In this document: positions 50,665 to 58,342 of the stretch, piece after piece | Position numbering within the stretch: the first letter of the stretch is position 1 | Layout of the letters: every line of letters begins with the position of its first letter | Assembly: GCA_963820495.1 (NCBI GenBank) | Contig: CAWGAF010000001.1 | Coordinates: 248,001-312,000, forward strand | Direction: 5' to 3' | From: JBBIPA01 sp963820495 | GTDB lineage: Bacteria; Chloroflexota; Dehalococcoidia; GIF9; UBA5629 | Length of the DNA: 64,000 nt | Program-made: the position numbers and the translations under genes | Notes under the pieces: model-generated | Seen by the model: only the letters and a program-made list of their open reading frames with translations | What the model was told of the DNA's origin: nothing | Database searches by the model: none

Positions 50665-51780
50665 ATGAGAAATAACATTATGGATATGGTCATCAATCCC
50701 AATGAAGCAAGAAGAACCCATTTATCGGTAGTTTCGGCAAATTCTGTGGCAATAAGAAATATCCACTGTCGCAATAACCATACATTTATGGCTTCTGACC
50801 AGTGCATTACTATTAATCAGCGTGCACTGTTAGAGCAAGAACCTGCTAAAAAATTAACATACAGAGAAACAGAATATCGTCAATTGGCGTCTAACTTAAA
50901 AAACTCGATAAATACGATATTGTATGGTCCACCTGGTTCTGGGAAAACTGCTTTGCTCAAGCAAACAGCAATCGAAGCTAATTCAAGCAAAATCCGAGCC
51001 ATTTATATAGACTGCTCACTTTATCAGACAGCCAATACGGTGTTAAGAGAAATACTTATTGATAGACCAGTAGCCAGTCGTAGCAATTATGACTTGCTGA
51101 AAAAGCTCATAGAAAGAATGAGAAATAACAAGTATCTTGTTTGTCTTGACCACATTGAAAGTCTTAGGCAAAAGGAAATCATCGGGCAGATAATGCAGAT
51201 TGGAACTTGCGTCGCTGTAGCAGGCGAAACTGTTGAATGTCTTGCCGGGCAGGGTTTAACAGCAAAAAACAGCATTGGAAGCATGATTGAATTAAAGCCT
51301 TACACACCGGAGGAGGCAGTTGGCATAGTTCAGGAGAGAATATCTGGTAATGTTGAGGGCGTTACATGCTCAATTGGGACGATAATGAAGATAGCCCAAA
51401 CCACTAAAGGCAACATGGCTTCTATTTTGAATATATTGAAAGTTGCAGCTTTAAGAGCGCAAAATGAAAAAATAGGATCGATAGAAGACATTGATCTCAA
51501 GGATGTACTTTCAGAGTATGACTGTCCGGAGGGGTTAAATACTGATGAACGTTTAATTATGCAGATTTTGCATGAATGGAAAAGCTTGTCGGCAAGTCGG
51601 CTCCGTGATTTCTATGTCAAAAAATCCAGGTATCCGAAAAGTGAGAGAGCTTTCAGAAACTACATGGAAAATCTTTGCTCTAAGGGCTTGGTCAAGGCTC
51701 TTGGTGAAACCAGAGGAAGGACATATGAGATAGTTGAGGATAGAGTAGGTGGAGAAGTTCAGACAGGCACAAATATGTAA
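50665..51780 (+). CDS. Orc1/Cdc6-like AAA+ replication initiator
   Basis: A 371-residue protein resembling archaeal Orc1/Cdc6 initiators. KKLTYRETEYRQLASNLKN recalls the conserved PxxLPxRExEI segment before the ATPase. Walker A is LYGPPGSGKT at about 86-95, then IYIDCSLYQTANTVLREIL with the family NCxxxxTxxxVL pattern, and Walker B LVCLDHIESL near 162 (His where Glu is usual). ELKPYTPEEAVGIVQERIS matches the sensor-2 entrance, and a winged-helix domain closes it (ERAFRNYMENLCSKGLVKAL). It would bind the origin of an archaeal-type replicon. It is unexpected in bacterial DNA. Confidence 0.8.
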   Translation: MRNNIMDMVINPNEARRTHLSVVSANSVAIRNIHCRNNHTFMASDQCITINQRALLEQEPAKKLTYRETEYRQLASNLKNSINTILYGPPGSGKTALLKQTAIEANSSKIRAIYIDCSLYQTANTVLREILIDRPVASRSNYDLLKKLIERMRNNKYLVCLDHIESLRQKEIIGQIMQIGTCVAVAGETVECLAGQGLTAKNSIGSMIELKPYTPEEAVGIVQERISGNVEGVTCSIGTIMKIAQTTKGNMASILNILKVAALRAQNEKIGSIEDIDLKDVLSEYDCPEGLNTDERLIMQILHEWKSLSASRLRDFYVKKSRYPKSERAFRNYMENLCSKGLVKALGETRGRTYEIVEDRVGGEVQTGTNM

Positions 51781-51849
51781 ACGAACCGTAGAGAAATTAG
51801 CCTTAGCAGAAAGGGAACTCTCAAGCCGATTTAGATACAAGTGGTAGCG

Positions 51850-52029
51850 ATGGGTTGCACAATAAACCTTAAGCAGTTAAAAGAATTTGCAAAAAAAGAA
51901 ATGAAGGATTACTTGATTACACAAGGCTATATCCTGGCGGAGCCAGAAATTATTCCTATCGGAGAATTCGTCATTAAGTTGGATCTATGGTTGCGTTCAT
52001 TAAAGATGGAAACTCGGGCAAAGTCATGA
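51850..52029 (+). CDS. Small hypothetical protein
   Basis: A 59-residue protein starting MGCTINLKQLKEFAKKEMKD at 51850 (GTG at 51841 is an alternative). It is a helical, charged protein not recognised. It overlaps the convergent integrase stop by six bases and follows the Orc1-like gene; a 32-codon GTG frame at 51749-51847 bridges the two. It may be an operon partner of the initiator. Confidence 0.45.
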   Translation: MGCTINLKQLKEFAKKEMKDYLITQGYILAEPEIIPIGEFVIKLDLWLRSLKMETRAKS

Positions 52030-53292
52030 TAGCACAGGAAATTTTAGAATTGCCCTGTTTTCAGATAACGTCGCAACGAATTCCCAGCCTTCCTGCAAAT
52101 AAATGTCCAATTCATTAGTATGCACCACTTTCTGCTTACTATTGCCATTTCCCATCTCTTTGACCAATTTTTCTCTCACAACCTTTTGAAATTCCTGCTC
52201 GTTGAGTTGTATGTGGTCCTTAGTAATTTCCTCTGGTTTGAATCCAGCAACTAGTAGTAATTGCCTTTTGAACATCTTGCTAATATCTCCTTCAGTATCT
52301 GATTCTATGGTTTGCAAATATTTCTGTGCCTTCCTATAGCTTTCTCTCATTCCTTCTATCAGTTCCTGAGGTAGTTTCCATTTATTCAGCGTATAAGTAT
52401 GTTCTATGTCACCTTTGTGTCCCATAAAGAATGAACGGTAATCTCTTATTATCAAACCTTTCGATTCGGCAACCATGAGTTGGGTATCAAAATATGACCT
52501 CAATACATAGGGTCTCCAGCTGAATCCGACCTTTCTTATTACTTTTCTGATGGCGTCCCCTATATTAATGGTGGTAATGAATTCCTTTTTTGCCGCCTTT
52601 GGCGTGATTAGTGGTGACCCTACTGTCAGCTTTTCGCCGTTTCGTGTTCTAATCTCTAAATATTGCTTCATGTGTTCACAACCTTCTTCACTTAAGAAGG
52701 TGAAGTATTCGTTCCGCTTCTTACTGAGATTTAACCTGATTCTAATGATGGTTGGGATTTTGTTAAAGCTAATCCCGTCATCGATTTTCATCTCGGGTAA
52801 ATCTTTTATTCTCAGACCGTCTGTTCCGTCATAATTCCCCAGTACTTCCAACCTTAATCCTGAATGCGCGATCAAGGCACACATGGCCCTGGTTTTACTG
52901 TCTGCCACAAGAAAAATATTTTTCAATTCATCTTGAGTGGGAACTCGCTCGTCTCTCAGTGAAGGTGTATCCTGAGAATTTCTAACTTTTATCTTTCTCT
53001 TAATTTCTATGCCATTAAAAGTCAACCATGATTTAACGGCCTTCAAGTTAGATACGATGTAGCTTCCGGCAAATTTCTTTTTCTCCATTTCTGTGACTGC
53101 ATCTAGTAAAAGATCATAAATTATCTTTTCATTCTTATTGATTAGCTCATGTGGTGCTAAATTATTTGTCTCACAGAAATTCCCCACTCTCCTGAAGTAA
53201 ACATCAGCAGTAATTTGTGATCCTCTACTCAAGTTCTCACGCCATCGCTTTACGTTTTTATCTTTCAGTAGGTATCCATATTTGGAGTTCAT
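52024..53292 (-). CDS. Archaeal-type tyrosine integrase
   Basis: A 422-residue integrase with an N-terminal core-binding domain (QITADVYFRRVGNFCETNNL). The catalytic residues are in archaeal style: Arg in IAHSGLRLEVLGNYDG, the modified box RPYVLRSYFDTQLM (Tyr-x-x-Arg in place of His-x-x-Arg), FFMGHKGDIEHTY with the nucleophile Tyr, and NKWKLP. This is how integrases of archaeal plasmids and viruses look. A C-terminal helical extension (about 330-420) is added. A TTTAAATA box lies 26 bases before the ATG and no ribosome site is present. Confidence 0.85.
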   Translation of the reverse strand: MNSKYGYLLKDKNVKRWRENLSRGSQITADVYFRRVGNFCETNNLAPHELINKNEKIIYDLLLDAVTEMEKKKFAGSYIVSNLKAVKSWLTFNGIEIKRKIKVRNSQDTPSLRDERVPTQDELKNIFLVADSKTRAMCALIAHSGLRLEVLGNYDGTDGLRIKDLPEMKIDDGISFNKIPTIIRIRLNLSKKRNEYFTFLSEEGCEHMKQYLEIRTRNGEKLTVGSPLITPKAAKKEFITTINIGDAIRKVIRKVGFSWRPYVLRSYFDTQLMVAESKGLIIRDYRSFFMGHKGDIEHTYTLNKWKLPQELIEGMRESYRKAQKYLQTIESDTEGDISKMFKRQLLLVAGFKPEEITKDHIQLNEQEFQKVVREKLVKEMGNGNSKQKVVHTNELDIYLQEGWEFVATLSENRAILKFPVLS

Positions 53293-53313
53293 AAAAAGTA
53301 TTGGAAAAGCATA

Positions 53314-53321
53314 TATTTAAA
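53314..53321 (-). promoter_or_regulatory. TATA-like box upstream of archaeal-type integrase
   Basis: Leftward TTTAAATA centred about 25.5 bases before the ATG at 53292, preceded by a purine-rich AAAACC like an archaeal BRE. Same sequence and distance as for the Orc1-like gene. Confidence 0.55.
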
Positions 53322-53546
53322 GGTTTTGAACCCAAATGGGCATGGGCCCGGTGGGACTCAAATACAAACGGGTTTGGGTCCATACCTAAAAACACAAATA
53401 TTACTGATCTCGTATTCGGTAGTATTTGATTAAAGTTGATTCCTCGAGTGCCAAAGATAAATACCTTTCTATTCCGAAATAAGGCACATTCGGTAATCCA
53501 CGTTTCTGTCAGCTTTAATTGAACTGGTTTAGAAATCCTTTAACAG
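53322..53546. other. Divergent intergenic region with imperfect inverted repeat
   Basis: About 225 bases between the archaeal-type integrase and the rightward 348-residue gene. GAACCCAAATGGG (53328-53340) and CGGGTTTGGGTCC (53370-53382) form an imperfect inverted repeat. As the only larger non-coding space near the initiator gene, it could hold the origin or attachment site. No archaeal origin box could be assigned by eye. Confidence 0.35.
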
Positions 53547-54593
53547 ATGAATCTCATGGGAATTGATATTGGTTATACAGAAAGTAGTTTGCGAAACTGC
53601 AAATATGCTTCATGCAGACCCTATAGGAGAAAGGTGATCGCTGTTTATTCTGAACCACCGGACATCGGCGCCGATGACTTATTGCCTTACAGGCGCATTG
53701 ATCAGCTGGTAAATATGCCTTTACTGGAGATGGAGGAGCCGGAAATTTACCGTGAAATCATGGAAGATCAGCCGGCTTTTGCCGCGAATGCTACTTGGTA
53801 TTGGAATGAGGCATGCTTCAAAGACTACTACAGAGAAAAGAAAAAAGCGGTTAGAATCGAGAAATATATTGAAAATAAACCGACTGGGTATGTATCGCTT
53901 GATAAAGTTCCCAAACAATCAGCTTTGCAGTTGATGGAGAAAGCAGGAGAAGACAACTGGTATTCAGCCTGGTGGCAAAATAGCTATGAAAAACAGCAAA
54001 AAATCTGCAGGCCGTGTCCAATCAGGCCATTGGATGAAACCAATTGTTATATCAGGTTTTCTAGTTACCCCGGCATGAACAGTTTTCGCCAAGGATTCAC
54101 GCTGACTACTCTTTATGCCAACACAATAGATGAGAAGCGGATGAAAGAGGCATGGTTTTCCTTTCCTTATGTAGATAGAACAAAAGGAGAGTTGCCTAAG
54201 GACAAGATCGAACAATTGATGGGAATATGTGAGAGAACGCCAATAAATAAAGGTGGTGAAATTCTGTTTAACCATGTAGTAGATATGCTGGAGAGTTTAA
54301 AGCCCAATGAAATGGTAAGTGACACGGAAAAGATTGAAAACACTGACCTCCCTTTTATCGATGAATTCATTTCCAAATACATTTACCGAGAGAACCCGTA
54401 TTCGTTAGAAGAAACAAGGAGTTTGCTACCTTACATAGAGACGCTACAGGAAGTTACCGACTGGGCGATTTGGGACGCAAATAACAAGGATATCAGGACA
54501 AGAATAATCGGGTTTAGAGATAGGATATCCAGCCTGGCAAATGCTCTCAAGATTGCAGATAAATATGAATTGGAAGTACATATGAGCTACTAA
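53547..54593 (+). CDS. Hypothetical protein with scattered cysteines
   Basis: A 348-residue protein not recognised. The start region NLMGIDIGYTESSLRNCKYASC may use the ATG at 53547 or 53556. Cys pairs appear near the start (NCKYASCRPYRR) and in ICRPCPIRPLDETNC near 155-170, so a metal site is possible. The C-terminal 130 residues are helical. A weak TATA-like CTTTAATTG lies about 29 bases before the ATG. It heads a rightward set of unknown genes. Confidence 0.55.
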   Translation: MNLMGIDIGYTESSLRNCKYASCRPYRRKVIAVYSEPPDIGADDLLPYRRIDQLVNMPLLEMEEPEIYREIMEDQPAFAANATWYWNEACFKDYYREKKKAVRIEKYIENKPTGYVSLDKVPKQSALQLMEKAGEDNWYSAWWQNSYEKQQKICRPCPIRPLDETNCYIRFSSYPGMNSFRQGFTLTTLYANTIDEKRMKEAWFSFPYVDRTKGELPKDKIEQLMGICERTPINKGGEILFNHVVDMLESLKPNEMVSDTEKIENTDLPFIDEFISKYIYRENPYSLEETRSLLPYIETLQEVTDWAIWDANNKDIRTRIIGFRDRISSLANALKIADKYELEVHMSY

Positions 54594-54646
54594 TGGTTTC
54601 TCCAGTAGAGATGTTTTAGTTATAAACAGAGCGTGGTGAGACTCAT

Positions 54647-54730
54647 TTGGGCAAAATTGTTTGTAGGCGATGCGGTGGATATAATGAAGGCACTGCAATT
54701 ACCATTCAAAGACCTGATACTGAGAAGTGA
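54647..54730 (+). CDS. Possible 27-residue zinc-knuckle peptide
   Basis: From a TTG at 54647 a frame reads MGKIVCRRCGGYNEGTAITI and seven more residues. It has one CxxC pair. TATAAA lies about 24 bases upstream and GGTGAG seven bases upstream. The short length and TTG start keep confidence low. Confidence 0.25.
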   Translation: MGKIVCRRCGGYNEGTAITIQRPDTEK

Positions 54731-54922
54731 AGCAACTGTTGATTAGGGTAAGACGATAGGTTGTTGCCAAAGTTATTCCTCCTAATTTCCCCTTCTTTTT
54801 AATATCTAGAAGTTTCAATAGAAGGTAAGTTTCCTTTTCTATTTCCTCTTGGTAGCAATTCTAGCAAAGACACTTTTGCCTTTAGAATTGGCACATTCGG
54901 CATCGCATATACACAAAACGAA

Positions 54923-54928
54923 TATAAA
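54923..54928 (+). promoter_or_regulatory. TATA-like box upstream of zinc-finger gene
   Basis: TATAAA (within AATATAAAGG) centred 25.5 bases before the ATG at 54951, which lacks a ribosome site. It repeats the distance seen for the Orc1-like and integrase genes. Confidence 0.5.
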
Positions 54929-54950
54929 GGAATATTTACAATGACACGGT

Positions 54951-55664
54951 ATGGCGAAAAGAATCGCTTGTGCATCGTGTGGAAAGCCAATTATTAAGAA
55001 CGAATTCTATTGTGGAGACGAGGCTACATATTACGAGAAAAAGCCTTTGTGTGAGGCCTGTTTCTATGAAGATGAACCAGTAGCTACCCTTTATCGGGGC
55101 CAGAACAAGGATCCCTACCACATATCTCAGACCAGAAATGACACTAATGGAAAGTTTCGGGCTTTATGGCACTCGACAGATCCTTGGAGAGGTCGCTATC
55201 AGCTTTCATCTGAAAGCTATGCGATGGTGTTCTCTGACGCCATTCTTTCCTATCACGAATCTGAGGCCATGCTCAAAGAACTTAATGATAAAGCTATGGA
55301 AAGACTATCTCAAGCTGAGATTGACTACTATCGTGCATTTTTAAGAACAAGCAATCTATTCTGTGCAGACTATGATATCTGGATTAAAAAGGATCTAACT
55401 CAAATTCTAGCTTCACATCTCATCCTCGAGAAAATCAAAACGGAAGTTAATTATGATGATCCGTTATATTCTACCGGAATAATTTTCGACCGTGACGATT
55501 TAAAAAAACTACAATCGTTGTTAGGTAGTAAATATCAAATTGAACGTGACTCAGATGTAATGAAGCTAGCTCAAGAAAAAGGAAATGACTTGGTTGAAGA
55601 AATTAAAAAGGCATATGAGACAAAAATGAATCAAGCAGGAACTCAGGGTGATAATGGTGTCTGA
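54951..55664 (+). CDS. Protein with N-terminal LIM-like zinc finger
   Basis: A 237-residue protein. The first 45 residues form a zinc-binding unit (IACASCGKPIIKNEFYCG and LCEACFYED). A beta-rich middle follows (LYRGQNKDPYHISQTRND), then a long helical C-terminus (DSDVMKLAQEKGNDLVEEIK). Not recognised. First of a chain of overlapping rightward genes. Its likely start is leaderless behind a TATA-like box. Confidence 0.6.
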   Translation: MAKRIACASCGKPIIKNEFYCGDEATYYEKKPLCEACFYEDEPVATLYRGQNKDPYHISQTRNDTNGKFRALWHSTDPWRGRYQLSSESYAMVFSDAILSYHESEAMLKELNDKAMERLSQAEIDYYRAFLRTSNLFCADYDIWIKKDLTQILASHLILEKIKTEVNYDDPLYSTGIIFDRDDLKKLQSLLGSKYQIERDSDVMKLAQEKGNDLVEEIKKAYETKMNQAGTQGDNGV

Positions 55665-55968
55665 TAGTTACCATGCCAAACAAGACAGTGAAACTGAATA
55701 TCCTGGGTTTTACGAAGACATAGACCCGGAGATCAGAGAAATGTTTGAACTTGCTGAGAGGGAAGGCAGACAACCAAATTGTATTTATTGCGGAAATCCT
55801 CTGGAGATTGGTCAGACTTCTTATACGGATATTCGATGGAAATGGAATCCGGCATCACGTAGTTACCAGAAGATTGAAGATAGGGATTCAGATTGTGACA
55901 AGCCATACTGTTTGAGATGCCATAACCACGATTGGAACTTCACTAACAATAAGTGGGTGCAGTATTAG
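55654..55968 (+). CDS. Small Cys-rich protein
   Basis: A 104-residue protein, taken from the ATG at 55654 with GGTGAT directly upstream; it overlaps the previous stop by eleven bases. Two Cys pairs, NCIYCGNPLEIG near 47 and CDKPYCLRCHNHD near 85, suggest one zinc ribbon. The N-terminus is acidic. Function is unknown; it belongs with its neighbours. Confidence 0.6.
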   Translation: MVSDSYHAKQDSETEYPGFYEDIDPEIREMFELAEREGRQPNCIYCGNPLEIGQTSYTDIRWKWNPASRSYQKIEDRDSDCDKPYCLRCHNHDWNFTNNKWVQY

Positions 55969-55977
55969 GTGAGGAAG

Positions 55978-56271
55978 ATGATAGAACAATATAAACTGAG
56001 GCTAAAGCCACAGGAGATACCCCTGGGCCATCCTAATAGCAAGTACTACTTCGACACTCAACCTTATGTAGCAACACGCAATGCTCTGGATACTTATGGA
56101 GAAGGAATTATTGGAAGCTGCTTGATCTACCTGCAGAGACAAGCAAGGCAATATAAAGGACTGGATTATCTGCAAGTGTTTGAAGATGTTGAAGAGAAAA
56201 GGCCACCTCTTTGGTTTATAGATGATGGCGACGGTGGTGCCACAACTGCTCTTTTACCTGAAGATTATTAA
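55978..56271 (+). CDS. Hypothetical protein
   Basis: A 97-residue protein from the ATG at 55978, preceded by AGGTGAGG. Visible motifs are EIPLGHPNSKYYFDTQPYVA and a GDGGATTALLPEDY end; no family is recognised. It sits ten bases after the previous stop. Confidence 0.55.
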   Translation: MIEQYKLRLKPQEIPLGHPNSKYYFDTQPYVATRNALDTYGEGIIGSCLIYLQRQARQYKGLDYLQVFEDVEEKRPPLWFIDDGDGGATTALLPEDY

Positions 56272-56283
56272 ACAGTGATAAAA

Positions 56284-56634
56284 ATGATGTCCCTGGATTT
56301 AATGTCACGAAACGGTAGCTGTGAAAAGGTTTGGGCAAAAAAACTCTCTTACAATACTGCGGAGATAAATAACCTTCCAGTTGTCTGCATATATTATAAG
56401 TACAAGGATGTAGTCGAATTTAATCCACGAACATTGAATGTGACCAGGATGATCAGGGATGGTGGGTATAGCCCAACCGAATTCATTGAATATAAAGGCG
56501 AATTCTCAAAGATAAAAAGAGAGTGGGAAGCAAAAGGTTATGAAATTGAAGGAATTGTACGTGGTGTTCTTGCGGTAACTAAAAAGCGTGATGATCAATA
56601 TGAGAATAACAGCCGAGGTTCATATTTCCAATAG
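56284..56634 (+). CDS. Hypothetical protein
   Basis: A 116-residue protein from the ATG at 56284 with GTGAT upstream; start choice between 56275 and 56287 is open. It alternates strands and helices (VVCIYYKYKDVVEFNPRTLN, EFSKIKREWEAKGYEIEGIV) and has no known motif. Same chain as its neighbours. Confidence 0.5.
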   Translation: MMSLDLMSRNGSCEKVWAKKLSYNTAEINNLPVVCIYYKYKDVVEFNPRTLNVTRMIRDGGYSPTEFIEYKGEFSKIKREWEAKGYEIEGIVRGVLAVTKKRDDQYENNSRGSYFQ

Positions 56635-56669
56635 AGACGAAAGGTTAACTATCCAATAGCCATGATTTC

Positions 56670-56957
56670 ATGCCATACCGAATTGATATATACATTGGAA
56701 GCGATAATGGATCAAGAAGAATTGATAGAGGTTATCTTAATAAGATTAGACAATGGGCTGATGGGATCTTCCCTGACGGTTACACTATTGTCAGAGGACA
56801 GGGGTATTATCGAGGTACATCCGAGGATTCGCTTCTTCTTAACGTACTATCCAATTACGAGCCTAGCCTTAGAGAACAGTTGGAACAACTCAAATGCGAG
56901 CTGGACCAGGATACGATATTGGTTACCAAGTCCCAGATTGATTTAGAAGTAATTTAA
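56670..56957 (+). CDS. Small conserved-looking protein of unknown function
   Basis: A 95-residue protein beginning PYRIDIYIGSDNGSRRIDRG, then FPDGYTIVRGQGYYRGTSED and an LREQLEQLKCELDQD helix. Its regular alternation looks like a small alpha/beta domain, and I favour it over the overlapping +1 frame (56662-56946), which is compositionally poor. It closes the rightward gene chain. No ribosome site is clear. Confidence 0.5.
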   Translation: MPYRIDIYIGSDNGSRRIDRGYLNKIRQWADGIFPDGYTIVRGQGYYRGTSEDSLLLNVLSNYEPSLREQLEQLKCELDQDTILVTKSQIDLEVI

Positions 56958-57079
56958 ATTCAACCGGACTTATGAATTCCATGTAATGCTAGCAGAGCAG
57001 ATTACAGCATTTGAGAGACAGATTATGAACGACTAGGTTAAAGAGTTTATTAACGTGCTATGACCGCCATGACGTAAGA

Positions 57080-58108
57080 TCAGCTCCCTCGTGAGCTGCC
57101 TACACCCAGCGGTTCTCTGGTCGCGTTTTTCGGATTCTTGGAATACTTCAGGTGCATTCTATCAACAGGTGATTGACTTGATTCTGTCACGGCCAACTGG
57201 ACGGCTACCATGTCAACATACCTGCGCGTCATTTCCAGAGTCTCGTGACCAAGAATACGTTGCAGTTTTATGGGATTTTCCCCACTCAATAGGTAGTTAG
57301 TGGCCATAGTATGCCTCAGAAGATGAATGTGCAGGCGTGGTACGCCAGCTTTCTTAGCTAGTCGCTCAAAGACCATTCTGACAGCGTTCTCTGTCAATGG
57401 CCCACCATCACGATTAAGGAAAACACTGTCACATCCATTCACCTGCGTCTTCAAATTCAAATACCGTAACAGTGCTCTTGCCGTGCGATCACCGAATGGC
57501 ACTATCCTCTCCTTCTGACCTTTACCCATCACCTTCAAGCATTGGTCTTTGAGAAAGAGATCGTCCACACGAAGCCCCACTAGCTCGGCGCAGCGAAGCC
57601 CTGTATCCAAAAGCAGGAGAACTATAGCTTCGTTCCGATACCCAGTTAGCGTACCTCTCTCTATAGTAGCCAGAATCCTAGATACCTCTGACTCAGACAG
57701 AGTCGCCATTACTTTTCTAGCAGCCTTGGGGGGCTTAAGCCTTCCCAGAACATTCTCATTAGTGTACTCTTCCTCGAAGAGCCAGGTGGCAAAGCCCTTC
57801 ACCACCACAACATGTCCCTTTATAGTAAGGCTAGAAAGGCCGGTGTCCTGGATTGGGCTGTAGGGATGTCCCTCATACTTCCTTGCCCCTTGTAGCTCGC
57901 CGATATACGTGCGTACTGCCTGAAGCGTGAAATCATCTAGATTTCCGTTCAGCCAACGGCAGAATCTTCCCAGCTTCTCTCTGTAGCCGCGGAGCGTCTT
58001 GGGGGTTTTTCCCTCAGTGCGGCACACTAAGAGATATTCTTCAATCAATCTTTCCAATGGTATTTGTGTTTTGTCCACCTGGTCCCACACCAATGTTTTT
58101 GCCTTCAT
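57080..58108 (-). CDS. XerC/XerD-type tyrosine recombinase next to tRNA-Thr
   Basis: A 342-residue recombinase from the ATG at 58108 with AAGGAGG ten bases upstream. The SAM-like core-binding domain (IEEYLLVCRTEGKTPKTLRG) is followed by Arg in LLDTGLRCAELVGLRVDDL, Lys in KVMGKGQKERIVPF, HIHLLRHTMATNYL, ILGHETLEMT and the nucleophile Tyr in RRYVDM. It starts 160 bases beyond the 3' end of tRNA-Thr and points away, the standard position of an island integrase, so it may have inserted the 30-58 kb DNA at that tRNA. Confidence 0.88.
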   Translation of the reverse strand: MKAKTLVWDQVDKTQIPLERLIEEYLLVCRTEGKTPKTLRGYREKLGRFCRWLNGNLDDFTLQAVRTYIGELQGARKYEGHPYSPIQDTGLSSLTIKGHVVVVKGFATWLFEEEYTNENVLGRLKPPKAARKVMATLSESEVSRILATIERGTLTGYRNEAIVLLLLDTGLRCAELVGLRVDDLFLKDQCLKVMGKGQKERIVPFGDRTARALLRYLNLKTQVNGCDSVFLNRDGGPLTENAVRMVFERLAKKAGVPRLHIHLLRHTMATNYLLSGENPIKLQRILGHETLEMTRRYVDMVAVQLAVTESSQSPVDRMHLKYSKNPKNATREPLGVGSSRGS

Positions 58109-58210
58109 AGTAGTCAAGCCTCCTTCTCCGGTCAAAATTCAATGACCTAAAACTGATATTGACTTGACCCCTCATTGATGTGGGAACGACACGCAGTTTA
58201 TTTAGGGCAC

Positions 58211-58252
58211 AAAAAACTGCGTGTCCTACATCTTGTGCAAGCCACGCAGTTT
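58211..58252 (-). terminator. Intrinsic terminator after tRNA-Thr
   Basis: Leftward, AAACTGCGTG (58252-58243) pairs with CACGCAGTTT (58223-58214), and six T residues follow. The second arm can instead pair with GACACGCAGTTT at 58188-58199 (12-bp arms), so two alternative hairpins share one arm. Copies of CACGCAGTTT might also be recombinase arm sites. Confidence 0.6.
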
Positions 58253-58267
58253 CCGCCTAACTATAGG

Positions 58268-58342
58268 TGGAGCCAGCGGTCGGATTTGAACCGACGACCG
58301 GCGGTTTACGAAACCGCTGCTCTACCCCTGAGCTACGCTGGC
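58268..58342 (-). tRNA. tRNA-Thr (anticodon CGT)
   Basis: A 75-nt cloverleaf, leftward. Acceptor GCCAGCG pairs with CGCTGGC; the D arm is GCTC...GAGC. The anticodon stem GCGGT/ACCGC encloses TTCGTAA, with anticodon CGT reading codon ACG. The T arm is GTCGG-TTCAAAT-CCGAC, and the end is discriminator T plus an encoded CCA. A recombinase gene lies on each side, and the rightward element's integrase stop codon (TAG) is the T8-A9-G10 of the tRNA. Confidence 0.95.

Larger units (their letters stand above)
54594..54950. other. Intergenic stretch, with one possible tiny gene
   Basis: About 360 bases between two rightward genes. It holds the candidate 27-residue frame at 54647-54730 and a TATA-like box at 54923 for the next gene; otherwise nothing recognised. 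Confidence 0.45.

Noticed and set aside
56662..56946. 94-codon frame overlapping 56670-56957
   Set aside because: The other frame has a more protein-like pattern of strands and helices; both cannot be major products.
30000..58342. Second copy of the tRNA-Thr end as the left attachment site
   Set aside because: Scanned by eye for the T-arm sequence and acceptor end and found no match; the left boundary of the island stays undefined.
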